DNA of 64,000 nt from CAZWKQ01 sp964634005. Its GTDB lineage: Bacteria > Bacteroidota > Bacteroidia > Bacteroidales > JACABE01. A model generated the notes under the pieces. It did no database searches. It was not told where the DNA came from and saw nothing but the letters and a program-made list of their open reading frames with translations. The translations under genes and the position numbers were made by a program. This document shows positions 1-8,842 of this stretch, one piece after another. Location of the stretch: positions 81,432 through 145,431 of the forward strand of contig CAZWKQ010000006.1 in the NCBI GenBank assembly GCA_964634005.1, written 5' to 3'. Positions within the stretch are counted from its first letter, which is position 1; the number at the start of each line of letters is the position of its first letter.

Positions 1-683
1 TGGCTGAACAAAAAACCACTTATCCGATTGAAATTATTTGTATTGACAATAATTCAACCGACAATACAAAAGAGATAATGGAAAAAACCGGCGTTAAAGT
101 TTACTCTCAACCAAAGAAAGGTATTGCCAATGCCCGTCAAAAAGCTCTCGAAATGGCACAAGGCAAATATTACTTATGCGGTGATGCCGATTGTATTTAT
201 CCTCCTACATGGGTTGAACAAATAATGAAAAAATTATCAAAACCGGGTATTGCAGGAGTTTATGGCAGAGTTGCTTTTTATTCAAAAAATTATTCTACAT
301 TACGCATTGGTTTTGCTTTTTACGAATTTATTAAATATATCATTCACGATTTAAGAGGCATAAAACGCCCTGAATTAAGTGCCGGTGGAGCAAACTTCGG
401 CTTTATAAAGGAATATGCCGATAAAATCGGCGGATGGAACACCTCAATAAAAAGAGGCTCCGACGGTTATATGGCATGGAAACTCAAAGACTACGGTAAA
501 GTTGTACCTATAAGAGGGAGAAAATCTCTTGTATGGACAGTTGACCGTTCACTTACAAGAGACGGCAACTTATTTGTTTCAACATTAATCCGCATTTTTA
601 AAGAACTCGGCAGAATTCCCGAATATCTCACAAAACAAAAAGGAGAATATAAAACTGTTGACTCTAATAAATTAAAAGAATAA
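1..683 (+). CDS. Glycosyltransferase family 2, 5'-truncated by window edge
   Basis: The reading frame is open from base 3, so the gene starts before the window; 226 residues are visible. The visible N-terminus carries the GT-A nucleotide-sugar motif IDNNSTDNT. A GDADC stretch follows, taking the place of the metal-binding DxD region, and GGANFGF further on resembles the acceptor-side loop of GT2 enzymes. It is predicted to transfer a sugar to a lipid-linked or surface glycan at the cytoplasmic face. It opens the run of glycosyltransferases that follows on the same strand. An internal ATG at 78 would cut the catalytic fold and is not the true start. Confidence 0.85.
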   Translation, partial: AEQKTTYPIEIICIDNNSTDNTKEIMEKTGVKVYSQPKKGIANARQKALEMAQGKYYLCGDADCIYPPTWVEQIMKKLSKPGIAGVYGRVAFYSKNYSTLRIGFAFYEFIKYIIHDLRGIKRPELSAGGANFGFIKEYADKIGGWNTSIKRGSDGYMAWKLKDYGKVVPIRGRKSLVWTVDRSLTRDGNLFVSTLIRIFKELGRIPEYLTKQKGEYKTVDSNKLKE

Positions 684-686
684 AAA

Positions 687-845
687 ATGCAAGGTGTAAT
701 ACAGGACTTACTTATTGGCTTTATTTTATTCACACCAATAGGCTTTTTGGCCGGATATCTTCAACATAAAAAAGATAATGAAAAACAAAAAAAAGAACAA
801 AGTAATTCCGAAATCTTATCACAAAACCAAAATAATATCAAGTAA
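687..845 (+). CDS. Small membrane protein, 52 aa, unknown
   Basis: This short frame runs from ATG 687 to TAA 845 and encodes 52 residues. It begins three bases after the upstream glycosyltransferase stop and ends 12 bases before the next glycosyltransferase start, so it fills the gap in the operon almost exactly. Residues 5-25 are hydrophobic (LLIGFILFTPIGFLAGYL), suggesting one membrane span. The rest is a highly charged Lys/Glu/Gln/Asn-rich tail. I recognise no family. The position and span make it a plausible accessory membrane peptide of the glycan machinery, but it could be a chance frame. Confidence 0.5.
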   Translation: MQGVIQDLLIGFILFTPIGFLAGYLQHKKDNEKQKKEQSNSEILSQNQNNIK

Positions 846-857
846 ACTCCTAAAATT

Positions 858-1793
858 ATGAAAACTGAAATTGATAATTCAAAATATCCTTTAGTATCGG
901 TTGTAACCATAAACTATGACCACCCTGAAGTTACTTGTGCAATGCTTGAAACTTTGACAAAAGTAACTTATCCGAATATCGAAATTATTGTTGTTGATAA
1001 CGCTTCTCCAAATGATGACCCATCAATAATTAAAGAGCGTTTCCCTGATATTATTTTTATTCAAAGCGAGAAAAATCTCGGGTTTCCTGGAGGCAACGAT
1101 TTAGGTATAAGACAATCAAAAGGAAAATACATTCTGCTTCTAAACAATGATACCGAAGTTACCGAAAGTTTTTTGGAACCTTTAGTCGATAAAATGGAAT
1201 ATGACGATAATATAGGGATAGTTAGCCCCAAAATAAAATTTTATGACCCTCCGCAACTTATTCAATATGCAGGTATTACACCTATCAATTTACTCACTAT
1301 AAGAAGCAAAGGAATTGGGTTTGAAGAAGTTGATAAAGGACAATACGACAAAGATACAATGCAAGCCTATGCACACGGTGCAGCTATGATGGTTAGACGT
1401 GAAGCAATCGAAAAAGTCGGTATGATGGCCGATATTTACTTCCTATATTACGAAGAGTTAGATTGGTGTTATCGTATCAGACAAGCCGGATATACAATAT
1501 GGTATGTTCATAACTCTTTGATTTATCATAAAGAATCTGTTTCCACCGGAAGACTAAGTCCATTCAGAACTTATTATATCAATAGATCGCGTTGGTTATA
1601 TATGCGAAGACATGTTAAGGGATTCAGACTTGTTTTAGCTGTTATTTATCAGCTCTTTGCCGCTTTTCCCAAAAACAGCCTCTTTTTCATTCTTAAAGGC
1701 GATTTTAAAAGTTTAAAGGCCTACTGGAGAGCCTTTGCATGGATAATTATTCATTGGAATAATAAAAAAATATTTGAAAATCCTAAACTTTAA
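858..1793 (+). CDS. Glycosyltransferase family 2 (rhamnosyltransferase-like)
   Basis: This 311-residue protein has the GT2 (GT-A) hallmarks. VVTINYDHP begins the first strand, VDNASPND is the nucleotide-binding loop, GFPGGNDLG follows, and LLNNDTEV holds the metal-binding acidic pair. YYEELDWCYRIRQAGY near residue 200 matches the ED/acceptor region of the WbbL/RfbF-like subgroup. The C-terminal 70 residues are hydrophobic and basic and probably lie at the membrane. It is nearly collinear with the next gene, a tandem duplicate. Family assignment is firm; the sugar and acceptor cannot be read from sequence. Confidence 0.9.
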   Translation: MKTEIDNSKYPLVSVVTINYDHPEVTCAMLETLTKVTYPNIEIIVVDNASPNDDPSIIKERFPDIIFIQSEKNLGFPGGNDLGIRQSKGKYILLLNNDTEVTESFLEPLVDKMEYDDNIGIVSPKIKFYDPPQLIQYAGITPINLLTIRSKGIGFEEVDKGQYDKDTMQAYAHGAAMMVRREAIEKVGMMADIYFLYYEELDWCYRIRQAGYTIWYVHNSLIYHKESVSTGRLSPFRTYYINRSRWLYMRRHVKGFRLVLAVIYQLFAAFPKNSLFFILKGDFKSLKAYWRAFAWIIIHWNNKKIFENPKL

Positions 1794-1815
1794 ATATTTT
1801 TCTTAACTTTAGCCA

Positions 1816-2760
1816 ATGAATGAACCTTTACAAAGAAATCTAAAAAAAAACTATCCATTAGTTTCAATAATCTCGATTAACTATAACAATTCTTATGATA
1901 CTTGCGATTTGATTGAATCATTAAATAATATTTCCTATCCTAATTTCGAAATTATTATTGTTGATAATTGTTCAACTTCAGATAATCCACAAATAATAAA
2001 AGAAAAATACCCTAATATTACTCTAATTATTAATAATATAAACGTTGGGTTTCCCGGTGGCAACAATGTCGGAATTTTGAAAGCCAAAGGCAAGTATATA
2101 TTGCTTTTAAACAATGATTGCATAGTAACCAAAAACTTTCTTGAGCCTTTGGTCGAGAAACTCGAAAACAATTCAAATATCGGTGCTGTTAGTCCTAAAA
2201 TAAAATTCTTCTATAACCCCGAGAAAATTCAATATGCAGGCTCACTTCCCGTGAACAAATATACTATAAGAACTCACGCTATCGGCTATAATGAAACTGA
2301 TACTGGACAATATGACACCGACAGTGAAACTTATTGTACTCATGGTGCAGCAATGATGGTTCCTATTGAGATAATAAAAAAGGTCGGATTAATGTCTTAC
2401 ATTTTTTTTCTTTATTATGAAGAACTTGACTGGATCGAAAGGATAAAAAGAGCCGGTTACAAAGTTTTTTATGTTCATAACTCGGTTGTTTATCATAAAG
2501 AATCGAAATCTACAGGTAAATTAAGCCCATTGAAAATATATTATCTGAACCGAAACAGAATTCTTTATCTCAGAAGAAATACCCATGGTAAAGTATTTAT
2601 AATTGCGATTCTCTTTCAACTTTTGATCGCAATACCAAAAAATGCAACATTTTTTTTATTGAAAGGTAAATTTAATCTTTTTTATGCTTATCTTAGAGCA
2701 ATAATTTGGCATATCAAAAATCTTTTCAATGAAAATATTTTTGAAAATCCAAAATTATAG
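1816..2760 (+). CDS. Glycosyltransferase family 2, tandem paralogue
   Basis: This 314-residue GT2 protein is a tandem paralogue of the preceding gene. The two share GFPGGN, LLLNND, HGAAMMV, the FFLYYEELDW region, VYHKES and the C-terminal NPKL. In this copy the acceptor-region DWCYRIRQ reads DWIERIKR, so the copies have diverged near the acceptor site. The 22-base gap to the upstream gene contains TAACTTTA, a weak match to the Bacteroidetes -7 box. It probably adds a related sugar in the same glycan. Confidence 0.9.
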   Translation: MNEPLQRNLKKNYPLVSIISINYNNSYDTCDLIESLNNISYPNFEIIIVDNCSTSDNPQIIKEKYPNITLIINNINVGFPGGNNVGILKAKGKYILLLNNDCIVTKNFLEPLVEKLENNSNIGAVSPKIKFFYNPEKIQYAGSLPVNKYTIRTHAIGYNETDTGQYDTDSETYCTHGAAMMVPIEIIKKVGLMSYIFFLYYEELDWIERIKRAGYKVFYVHNSVVYHKESKSTGKLSPLKIYYLNRNRILYLRRNTHGKVFIIAILFQLLIAIPKNATFFLLKGKFNLFYAYLRAIIWHIKNLFNENIFENPKL

Positions 2761-2793
2761 TTTTAAAGCCTTTTTAATAATTTGATTTTTATC

Positions 2794-3984
2794 ATGTTGA
2801 TTGTTGCAGAAATAATTATCTTGGTTTTTAGCATTTACATTTTATTATCAGTATTGTACTTTTTTTTATTCTCATTTAGCGGATTATTCGGTTACAGAAT
2901 AAAAAAAAGTAAACAAATAATTAACAGAAAATATGCAATTTTATTCCCTGCATATAAAGAAGATGATGTCATTGTAAACTCTGTTGAAGAAGCTCAAAAA
3001 ATAAATTATCCTTCTGATTTATTTGAAATTATTGTATTATCCGATCAACTTAAAGAAGAAACCATAGAAGCTCTTAAAAGAAAAAATATTACAATACTTG
3101 AAGTTCAAAACCAAACCCATACAAAAGTTAATGCACTGAAAACGGTAATAAACTATTTGAACGACAAAGACTTTGACTATACAATAATTCTTGATGCAGA
3201 TAACGTTATGGAACCTGATTTTTTATCGAAAGTAAATTCGGTTGTAGATGAAAATAAAAAAGTAATCCAAGCTCACCGAACAGCTAAGAATAAAAATACA
3301 CAATATGCTATCCTTGATGCACTAAGTGAAGAAATTAACAATCATATTTTCAGAAAAGGACATAGAGTTATAGGCTTGTCGGCAGCTTTAATAGGATCCG
3401 CTATTGCTATAGAAAAGAAAATTTTTATAGAATATATTGGTAAAATTTATGCTATCGGAGGCTTCGATAAAGAACTCGAAATATTACTTTTAAAAAACAA
3501 TATTTCAATAGATTATATAGATTATGCCTATGTTTACGACGAAAAAATACAAAATTCATCCTCTTTTGAAAATCAAAGAAGAAGATGGTTAGCAGCTCAA
3601 TTCTATTATTTCGGAAAATATTTCTTCGATTCGTTTAAATCACTTATAACTAAGAGAAACATCAACTATTTTAATAAAACTATTCAAATGTTTTTCTTAC
3701 CCCGAATTTTAACTTTGGGATTATCATTTATTTTCACAATAATTTTCTACTTACTAAATAGAAGCTACATTTTCGATATCTGGTTATTATCATTTGTTCT
3801 TTGTTGTTTAACTATAATTTTTGCCATTCCACGAAAATTTTATACAAAAAAAAATCTCAATTCTTTATTTTTTCTGCCTAAAATATTTTTTACTTTGCTT
3901 TTGCTTCTTTTTAAACTAAAGGGAGCTAACAAAAAATTCATTCATACTAAACATAATTTTAAACAAAATACAACTAAACAATGA
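2794..3984 (+). CDS. Membrane-bound glycosyltransferase family 2
   Basis: About 396 residues: an N-terminal hydrophobic segment (about 1-30), a GT2 catalytic domain, and two or three C-terminal membrane spans (about 290-375). Catalytic-domain signs are LFPAYKEDDVIV, the ILDADN metal-binding motif near residue 140, and QRRRWLAAQFYY, which resembles the QxxRW motif of processive cellulose/hyaluronan-synthase-type GT2 enzymes. I chose ATG 2794; a TTG at 2782 is the alternative. The stop overlaps the next start by 4 bases. A close paralogue lies at 8843-10027, sharing the segment EEINNHIFRKGHR. Confidence 0.85.
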   Translation: MLIVAEIIILVFSIYILLSVLYFFLFSFSGLFGYRIKKSKQIINRKYAILFPAYKEDDVIVNSVEEAQKINYPSDLFEIIVLSDQLKEETIEALKRKNITILEVQNQTHTKVNALKTVINYLNDKDFDYTIILDADNVMEPDFLSKVNSVVDENKKVIQAHRTAKNKNTQYAILDALSEEINNHIFRKGHRVIGLSAALIGSAIAIEKKIFIEYIGKIYAIGGFDKELEILLLKNNISIDYIDYAYVYDEKIQNSSSFENQRRRWLAAQFYYFGKYFFDSFKSLITKRNINYFNKTIQMFFLPRILTLGLSFIFTIIFYLLNRSYIFDIWLLSFVLCCLTIIFAIPRKFYTKKNLNSLFFLPKIFFTLLLLLFKLKGANKKFIHTKHNFKQNTTKQ

Positions 3985-5747
3985 AAAAAATTATCGGATC
4001 TTTCGATTTTTCGAGCAAAGAAGATAATCTTTCGGTAAAATATAAAAATGAACTGCAATTCGATTTACAAGTATATTACTCATCAGAATTTGAAAAAGCT
4101 GATTTTGATGAACATAAAATTATTTTTACCGGAAACATTTATAATACTGATAAAATTTCCGATTTTTTCGACATTACTCATTATGAAAATATCGCCGAAC
4201 TTTTACTAAAAATATACCTTAAAGAGAATTTAAAGGCTTTTAAAAAAGTTGACGGGGAATATACAATTGTAATAATTTCGAAACTTGAAACTATTATTGT
4301 TAGAGACAAAAATGGTTGTGGAATACCAATTTATTACAACGAGAACTATTTTTCAAACAGCTTTACCGATATTTTAAATCTAACAAAAAGTAAAGCAATC
4401 GACAAGGATTCAATTAAAGCATTTCTAAACTTAGGATATATACCTTCACCAAATACCCCATTTATTAACATAAAAAAGATGTCAGGGGGCAGTTTCCTAT
4501 ATCACAGGTACCATGTTTCTACAATAGAAGGCAATTTATTCGATTATGAAGACTTTCTGAAAGGGGTTCATAAATCTGTTTCCTCAAATGATGATAAAAA
4601 TGATAATAAATATGAAATATTCAATACATTACTTAACGAAGCTACTGAAAAAAGGATTATAAACAAAGAAAATATAGGAGTAATAGATTTTCAGGGCTTT
4701 TCAAAAAAACTTCAAAAATCAAATGACTTCAATTATTTTTTATCCGATGACAGTAATTCAAGAATTATAAAGCATCATGATATTGAAATTCTACCAGAAA
4801 TTATATCAACTTTTGAAATACCTTTCAATGACAACAACTTAATTCACAATTGTATTTTTATCAGTAAAATCAAAGAAGCTAATCCTGACAAACTTCTTGT
4901 TTTTGAAGGAATTAAATACATTTTTGGAACGAATGCCTCCAACATAAACAAATATTTTAAACTAAAAAGACTTAAATTGCTGTTTTTATACAAAGTTATT
5001 TTTAAACTCTTGAATTTAAGTTTGTTTAATAAAAATACTCGCATATTACCATTACGTATTCTAATAAAAAGGATCATCAAACTTTATTCAATAGAAAGAG
5101 GAGGATTTTCGAAAAAAGAACTTGAAAAACTTATACATAACGGCAGTAAAAAATGGGTTAATAATTACCGTAAATCTCTGCCTATAAAACCATTAAATTT
5201 CGAAGAAGCTTACAATGTTCATAATTATTTTATTGATATAAGGCAGTGCTTGAATGAAATTGAAATATTTCAGTTTGAAAAAATATGTGAGCATTATAAC
5301 ATTGATGTTAGTTTTCCTTTTTTGGGAAATGAAATTTATGATTTCATTAAAACAATTTCATTGAACGAAAAGGCCGGCGGTACGGTTAATAACAATAAAC
5401 CATATCATAATTCTTCAAAAAATTTTATAAACAATCTACTTAATAATACTAATTATCAATCTGATTACTTTTTAAATATCAATCAGGCAAGTTACTTATA
5501 TGATATTAATCTCAGGAAAAAATTATACAATTACATTCTAAATGCTGATGCGACTAATCAGCTACTTAACAAAAAAATGATAGTATCGTTTACCGAAAAA
5601 ATCGAAAAAGAAATGATTAGTAATAAAATAAACAATAAGTCACTGATGAGTTTATCATTCCAATTTTTTAATTTATTAATTTTGAATCTTTGGTGGGATA
5701 TATTTATTAATAACAAAAAAGGGAAAAGTTTAAAAGATTTTTACTAA
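3981..5747 (+). CDS. Asparagine synthetase-like protein, catalytically degenerate
   Basis: 588 residues with the two-domain layout of class II glutamine-dependent asparagine synthetases. An N-terminal Ntn-type region (about 1-190) includes the DGEYTIVI and IVRDKNGCGIPIYY strands, and a synthetase-like domain follows. Key residues are missing: the protein begins MKKIIG, not the usual MCGI with nucleophilic Cys2, and the PP-loop SGGLDS position reads DFQGFSKK. The later VSFPFLGNEIYDF still resembles the family's RxPFLD segment. The fold is probably kept but not glutamine hydrolysis or AMP-forming chemistry. It starts within the previous gene's stop (4-base overlap), so it belongs to the polysaccharide operon. 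Confidence 0.7.
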   Translation: MKKIIGSFDFSSKEDNLSVKYKNELQFDLQVYYSSEFEKADFDEHKIIFTGNIYNTDKISDFFDITHYENIAELLLKIYLKENLKAFKKVDGEYTIVIISKLETIIVRDKNGCGIPIYYNENYFSNSFTDILNLTKSKAIDKDSIKAFLNLGYIPSPNTPFINIKKMSGGSFLYHRYHVSTIEGNLFDYEDFLKGVHKSVSSNDDKNDNKYEIFNTLLNEATEKRIINKENIGVIDFQGFSKKLQKSNDFNYFLSDDSNSRIIKHHDIEILPEIISTFEIPFNDNNLIHNCIFISKIKEANPDKLLVFEGIKYIFGTNASNINKYFKLKRLKLLFLYKVIFKLLNLSLFNKNTRILPLRILIKRIIKLYSIERGGFSKKELEKLIHNGSKKWVNNYRKSLPIKPLNFEEAYNVHNYFIDIRQCLNEIEIFQFEKICEHYNIDVSFPFLGNEIYDFIKTISLNEKAGGTVNNNKPYHNSSKNFINNLLNNTNYQSDYFLNINQASYLYDINLRKKLYNYILNADATNQLLNKKMIVSFTEKIEKEMISNKINNKSLMSLSFQFFNLLILNLWWDIFINNKKGKSLKDFY

Positions 5748-5868
5748 TTTTATCAAAAAAAATCAAATTAATCAGGATATATTATTATTCAAATTTCGAA
5801 ATAATTACTTTTTTTCATAGAGATAATTGATAATAAGTTTATTAAGAAACAAATTGACATTAAAGAAA

Positions 5869-7005
5869 ATGAGAATAGGTATAGAAGGACAAAGACTGTT
5901 TAGGGGAAAAAAGCATGGGATGGACATGGTTGCTCTTGAATTAATCAGAGAATTACAGAAGATCGACAAAACAAACGAATATTTTGTATATATAAGCCCT
6001 GATAAAGATGTTTGTCTAAATGAAACCGACAACTTTAAAATTAGATATGTAAATGGAGGATTCTATCCGAAATGGGAGCAAATATCGCTTCCAAAAGCCG
6101 TTAAAAACGATAAATGTCAATTACTTCATTGTACGAGTAATACAGCACCGCTTAGTATAAATATTCCGCTTGTACTTACACTTCACGATATCATTTATAT
6201 GGAAAAAACCTATAGTCAGATATTAAAAGGAAGCGGGACTAATTACCAAAAATTCGGGAATATATATCGAAGATATGTTGTACCGAAAATCGTTAGAAAA
6301 AGTAATATGATAATTACAGTTTCTGAATTTGAAAAGAGAAGAATAGCCGATTTTTTTAAGATTGACGGTAGAAAATTAAAAGCAGTTTACAACGGTGTTA
6401 GTTCTCATTTTAAGAAAATTGAAGATAATAATGAACTACAAAGAGTAAAGGAAAAATATAAATTACCCGAAAAATTTATATTTTTCTTGGGAAATACTGA
6501 CCCCAAAAAAAACACTAAAGGAGTACTGAAAGCTTTTTCGGATTTTTGCAGAATGAATAATGAATATCAACTGGTTATGTTAGATTTCGAAAGAAATGAA
6601 CTCGAAAAAATACTTGTTGAAATAAATGATATAAAATTGATTGACCGCATTCATCTAACGGGTTATGTAGTAAATACTGACTTGCCCGCTATTTATAATT
6701 TGAGTAAGTTGTTTCTTTATCCCTCGCTTCGTGAAAGTTTTGGTATTCCAATGCTCGAAGCAATGGCATGTGGCACTCCTGTTATTACTTCAAACACTTC
6801 ATCAATGCCCGAAGTTGCCGATGATGCAGCATTAATTATCGACCCTTTCAAAACAGAAGATATTACTGATGCAATCATTTTATTATTAAACAACTCTGAA
6901 CTCAGGCATCAATTAATTGAAAAAGGATATAAGCGAGCTTCAAAATATACTTGGAACGCTATGGCCGAAAATGTACATAAGATTTATATGGAAGTATTAA
7001 AATAA
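5869..7005 (+). CDS. Glycosyltransferase family 4 (mannosyltransferase-like)
   Basis: 378 residues from ATG 5869. The start gives the usual GT4 N-terminus MRIGIEGQ; an in-frame TTG at 5827 would add 14 unlikely residues. GT-B features are the N-domain HDIIYME strand, the linker FFLGNTDPKKN, and the C-domain SLRESFGIPMLEAMACGTPVITS, which carries the E-x7-E nucleotide-sugar motif. It resembles the bacterial mannosyltransferase group with GDP-mannose donors, but the donor is inference. It is separated from the upstream gene by about 120 bases. Confidence 0.9.
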   Translation: MRIGIEGQRLFRGKKHGMDMVALELIRELQKIDKTNEYFVYISPDKDVCLNETDNFKIRYVNGGFYPKWEQISLPKAVKNDKCQLLHCTSNTAPLSINIPLVLTLHDIIYMEKTYSQILKGSGTNYQKFGNIYRRYVVPKIVRKSNMIITVSEFEKRRIADFFKIDGRKLKAVYNGVSSHFKKIEDNNELQRVKEKYKLPEKFIFFLGNTDPKKNTKGVLKAFSDFCRMNNEYQLVMLDFERNELEKILVEINDIKLIDRIHLTGYVVNTDLPAIYNLSKLFLYPSLRESFGIPMLEAMACGTPVITSNTSSMPEVADDAALIIDPFKTEDITDAIILLLNNSELRHQLIEKGYKRASKYTWNAMAENVHKIYMEVLK

Positions 7006-7015
7006 AATCGCTGTT

Positions 7016-8221
7016 ATGAAAGGGAAAGATATTATAATTACCGGATTGCAACCTTGGGACGTTGAAATAGGCAGCAATTGTAAAAATATTGCCTTAGAAT
7101 TCGCTAAGAACAACAGAGTTTTATACGTTAACGCTCCATTAGACAGATTTACTGCCATAAGAGAAAAAAATGACCCCAAAACTATTAAAAGAAAAAAAGT
7201 ATTAAAAGGCGAAATCCCTGATTTAACTCAAATACAAGAAAATTTATGGGAGTTAAACCCTCGTACTATGCTTGAATCTATTAGTCGTCTCGGAATTGAT
7301 TGGCTTTTCGATGCTTTGAATAAAATTAATAACAAACGTTTGGCTAAACAAATATCCTCAGCAATCGATCGACTGAATTTTAAAAATATAATATTATTCA
7401 ATGACAGCGATATGTTCAGAAGTTTTTATCTGAAAAAGCTCCTGCCAATTGATTTTGAAATATATTATACACGTGATAATTTAATAGCAGTAGATTTTTG
7501 GAAAAAGCAAGGCATAAGAATAGAAGCGGAATATATGCGAAAAGCCGACCTTGTATGTGGAAATTCTACTTATTTAACTTCGCTTGCAAAAAAATTCAAC
7601 GAAAATTCTTTCTATGTAGGTCAAGGTTGCGATTTAACCATTTTTGACGAGAATCTTATAAAAGAAATACCTGACGATATTAAAAATATCAAAAAACCAA
7701 TTATTGGTTACATAGGTGCATTGGTAGCATTAAGATTAGACATTGAGATAATTGAATATCTCGCAAAACAAAAACCTGAATGGAATATTGTATTAGTTGG
7801 TCCTGAAGACGAAGCATTTAAAAAATCTCAACTACATGAATACGAAAACGTTCACTTTTTGGGAGGTAAAAATCCCAACGAATTACCCTCATATCTTTAC
7901 GCTTTTGATGTAGCAATAAATCCACAAATAGTGAATGAAGTTACAATTGGAAACTATCCCAGAAAAATTGACGAATATTTAGCTATGGGAAAACCAACAG
8001 TTGCAACAAAAACCGAAGCAATGAGCGTATTTGCTGATTATACATATCTTGCTGAAAACAAAGAAGAATATTTGCAAATGATTGAGATTGCATTGAAAGA
8101 TAATGATAGTGGTAAAAAGCAAAAAATGATAGATTTTGCAAGAAGTCATAGCTGGGAAAATAGCGTAAAAGAAATTTACAAAGCAATTGAAACAGTAAAA
8201 AATAATAAAAATGGGTATTAA
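7016..8221 (+). CDS. Glycosyltransferase, GT-B fold (TuaH/GT4-like)
   Basis: 401 residues. The N-terminus (DIIITGLQPWDVEIGSNCKNIALEFAK) resembles the TuaH-type group in which a glycan glycosyltransferase starts with a short I-x-x-Q-W-D segment. The C-domain reads IIGYIGALV, NIVLVGPED, VHFLGGKNPNELPSYL and YLAMGKPTVATKT, a GT-B donor-binding half with a shortened E-x7-E region (DEYLAMGKP). It ends 11 bases inside the following acetyltransferase gene, so the two are translationally coupled. Donor and acceptor are unknown. Confidence 0.85.
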   Translation: MKGKDIIITGLQPWDVEIGSNCKNIALEFAKNNRVLYVNAPLDRFTAIREKNDPKTIKRKKVLKGEIPDLTQIQENLWELNPRTMLESISRLGIDWLFDALNKINNKRLAKQISSAIDRLNFKNIILFNDSDMFRSFYLKKLLPIDFEIYYTRDNLIAVDFWKKQGIRIEAEYMRKADLVCGNSTYLTSLAKKFNENSFYVGQGCDLTIFDENLIKEIPDDIKNIKKPIIGYIGALVALRLDIEIIEYLAKQKPEWNIVLVGPEDEAFKKSQLHEYENVHFLGGKNPNELPSYLYAFDVAINPQIVNEVTIGNYPRKIDEYLAMGKPTVATKTEAMSVFADYTYLAENKEEYLQMIEIALKDNDSGKKQKMIDFARSHSWENSVKEIYKAIETVKNNKNGY

Positions 8222-8831
8222 AGAGAAAATTACTGCCAATGAAAAGGTAAAAAAAATTGTTCATTGGCTATTAATTCCAAGAAATCAGGCTCGTCCAAGA
8301 CTTTGGGTTAAAATTTTCATTAACCCTTTTATTCATAAAAAAGGTAAAAGAACACTTATAAGACGAAGAACAAGAATGGATATTCTTCCATTTAATAAAT
8401 TTTATATAGGAAACGACTCAACAATTGAAGATTTTGCAACTATTAACAATGGTGTTGGAGATGTATTTATCGGAGATAGAACAAGAATAGGATTAGGCTG
8501 TACAATAATAGGACCTGTTAAAATTGGGAATGATATTATGCTTGCTCAAAACATTATTATTTCGGGATTAAATCATAATTATGAAAATATTTATCAACCA
8601 ATAAGCACTCAAGGAATATCCACTTCACAGATTGTAATAGAAGACGAAACATGGATAGGAGCTAATTCGGTAATTGTAGCAGGAGTTACAATCGGAAAGC
8701 ATTGTGTAATAGCAGGCGGCAGTGTAGTTACAAAAAGTGTTCCACCCTATTCAATAGTTGCCGGCAATCCTGCCAAAATCTTAAAAAAGTACAATTTCGA
8801 AACAGAAAAATGGGAAAAAGTAATTAGCTAA
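8211..8831 (+). CDS. Hexapeptide-repeat acyltransferase
   Basis: 206 residues of left-handed beta-helix type, with isoleucine-patch hexapeptides such as IGNDST, IGDRTR, IGLGCT, IGNDIM, IGANSV and IGKHCV. The C-terminal VPPYSIVAGNPAKILKKY is the standard ending of the WbbJ/NodL/MaeB-like sugar O-acetyltransferases. The loop GLNHNYE holds the probable catalytic His. It most likely O-acetylates a sugar in the glycan built by the neighbouring glycosyltransferases, using acetyl-CoA. It overlaps the upstream gene by 11 bases. Confidence 0.88.
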   Translation: MGIKEKITANEKVKKIVHWLLIPRNQARPRLWVKIFINPFIHKKGKRTLIRRRTRMDILPFNKFYIGNDSTIEDFATINNGVGDVFIGDRTRIGLGCTIIGPVKIGNDIMLAQNIIISGLNHNYENIYQPISTQGISTSQIVIEDETWIGANSVIVAGVTIGKHCVIAGGSVVTKSVPPYSIVAGNPAKILKKYNFETEKWEKVIS

Positions 8832-8842
8832 TAAAATTGATT

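Noticed and set aside
7979..8264. Two overlapping minus-strand frames (86 and 93 codons) across a glycosyltransferase end
   Set aside because: They are antisense to the glycosyltransferase and acetyltransferase genes, in different frames, with low-complexity Phe/Leu-rich translation.
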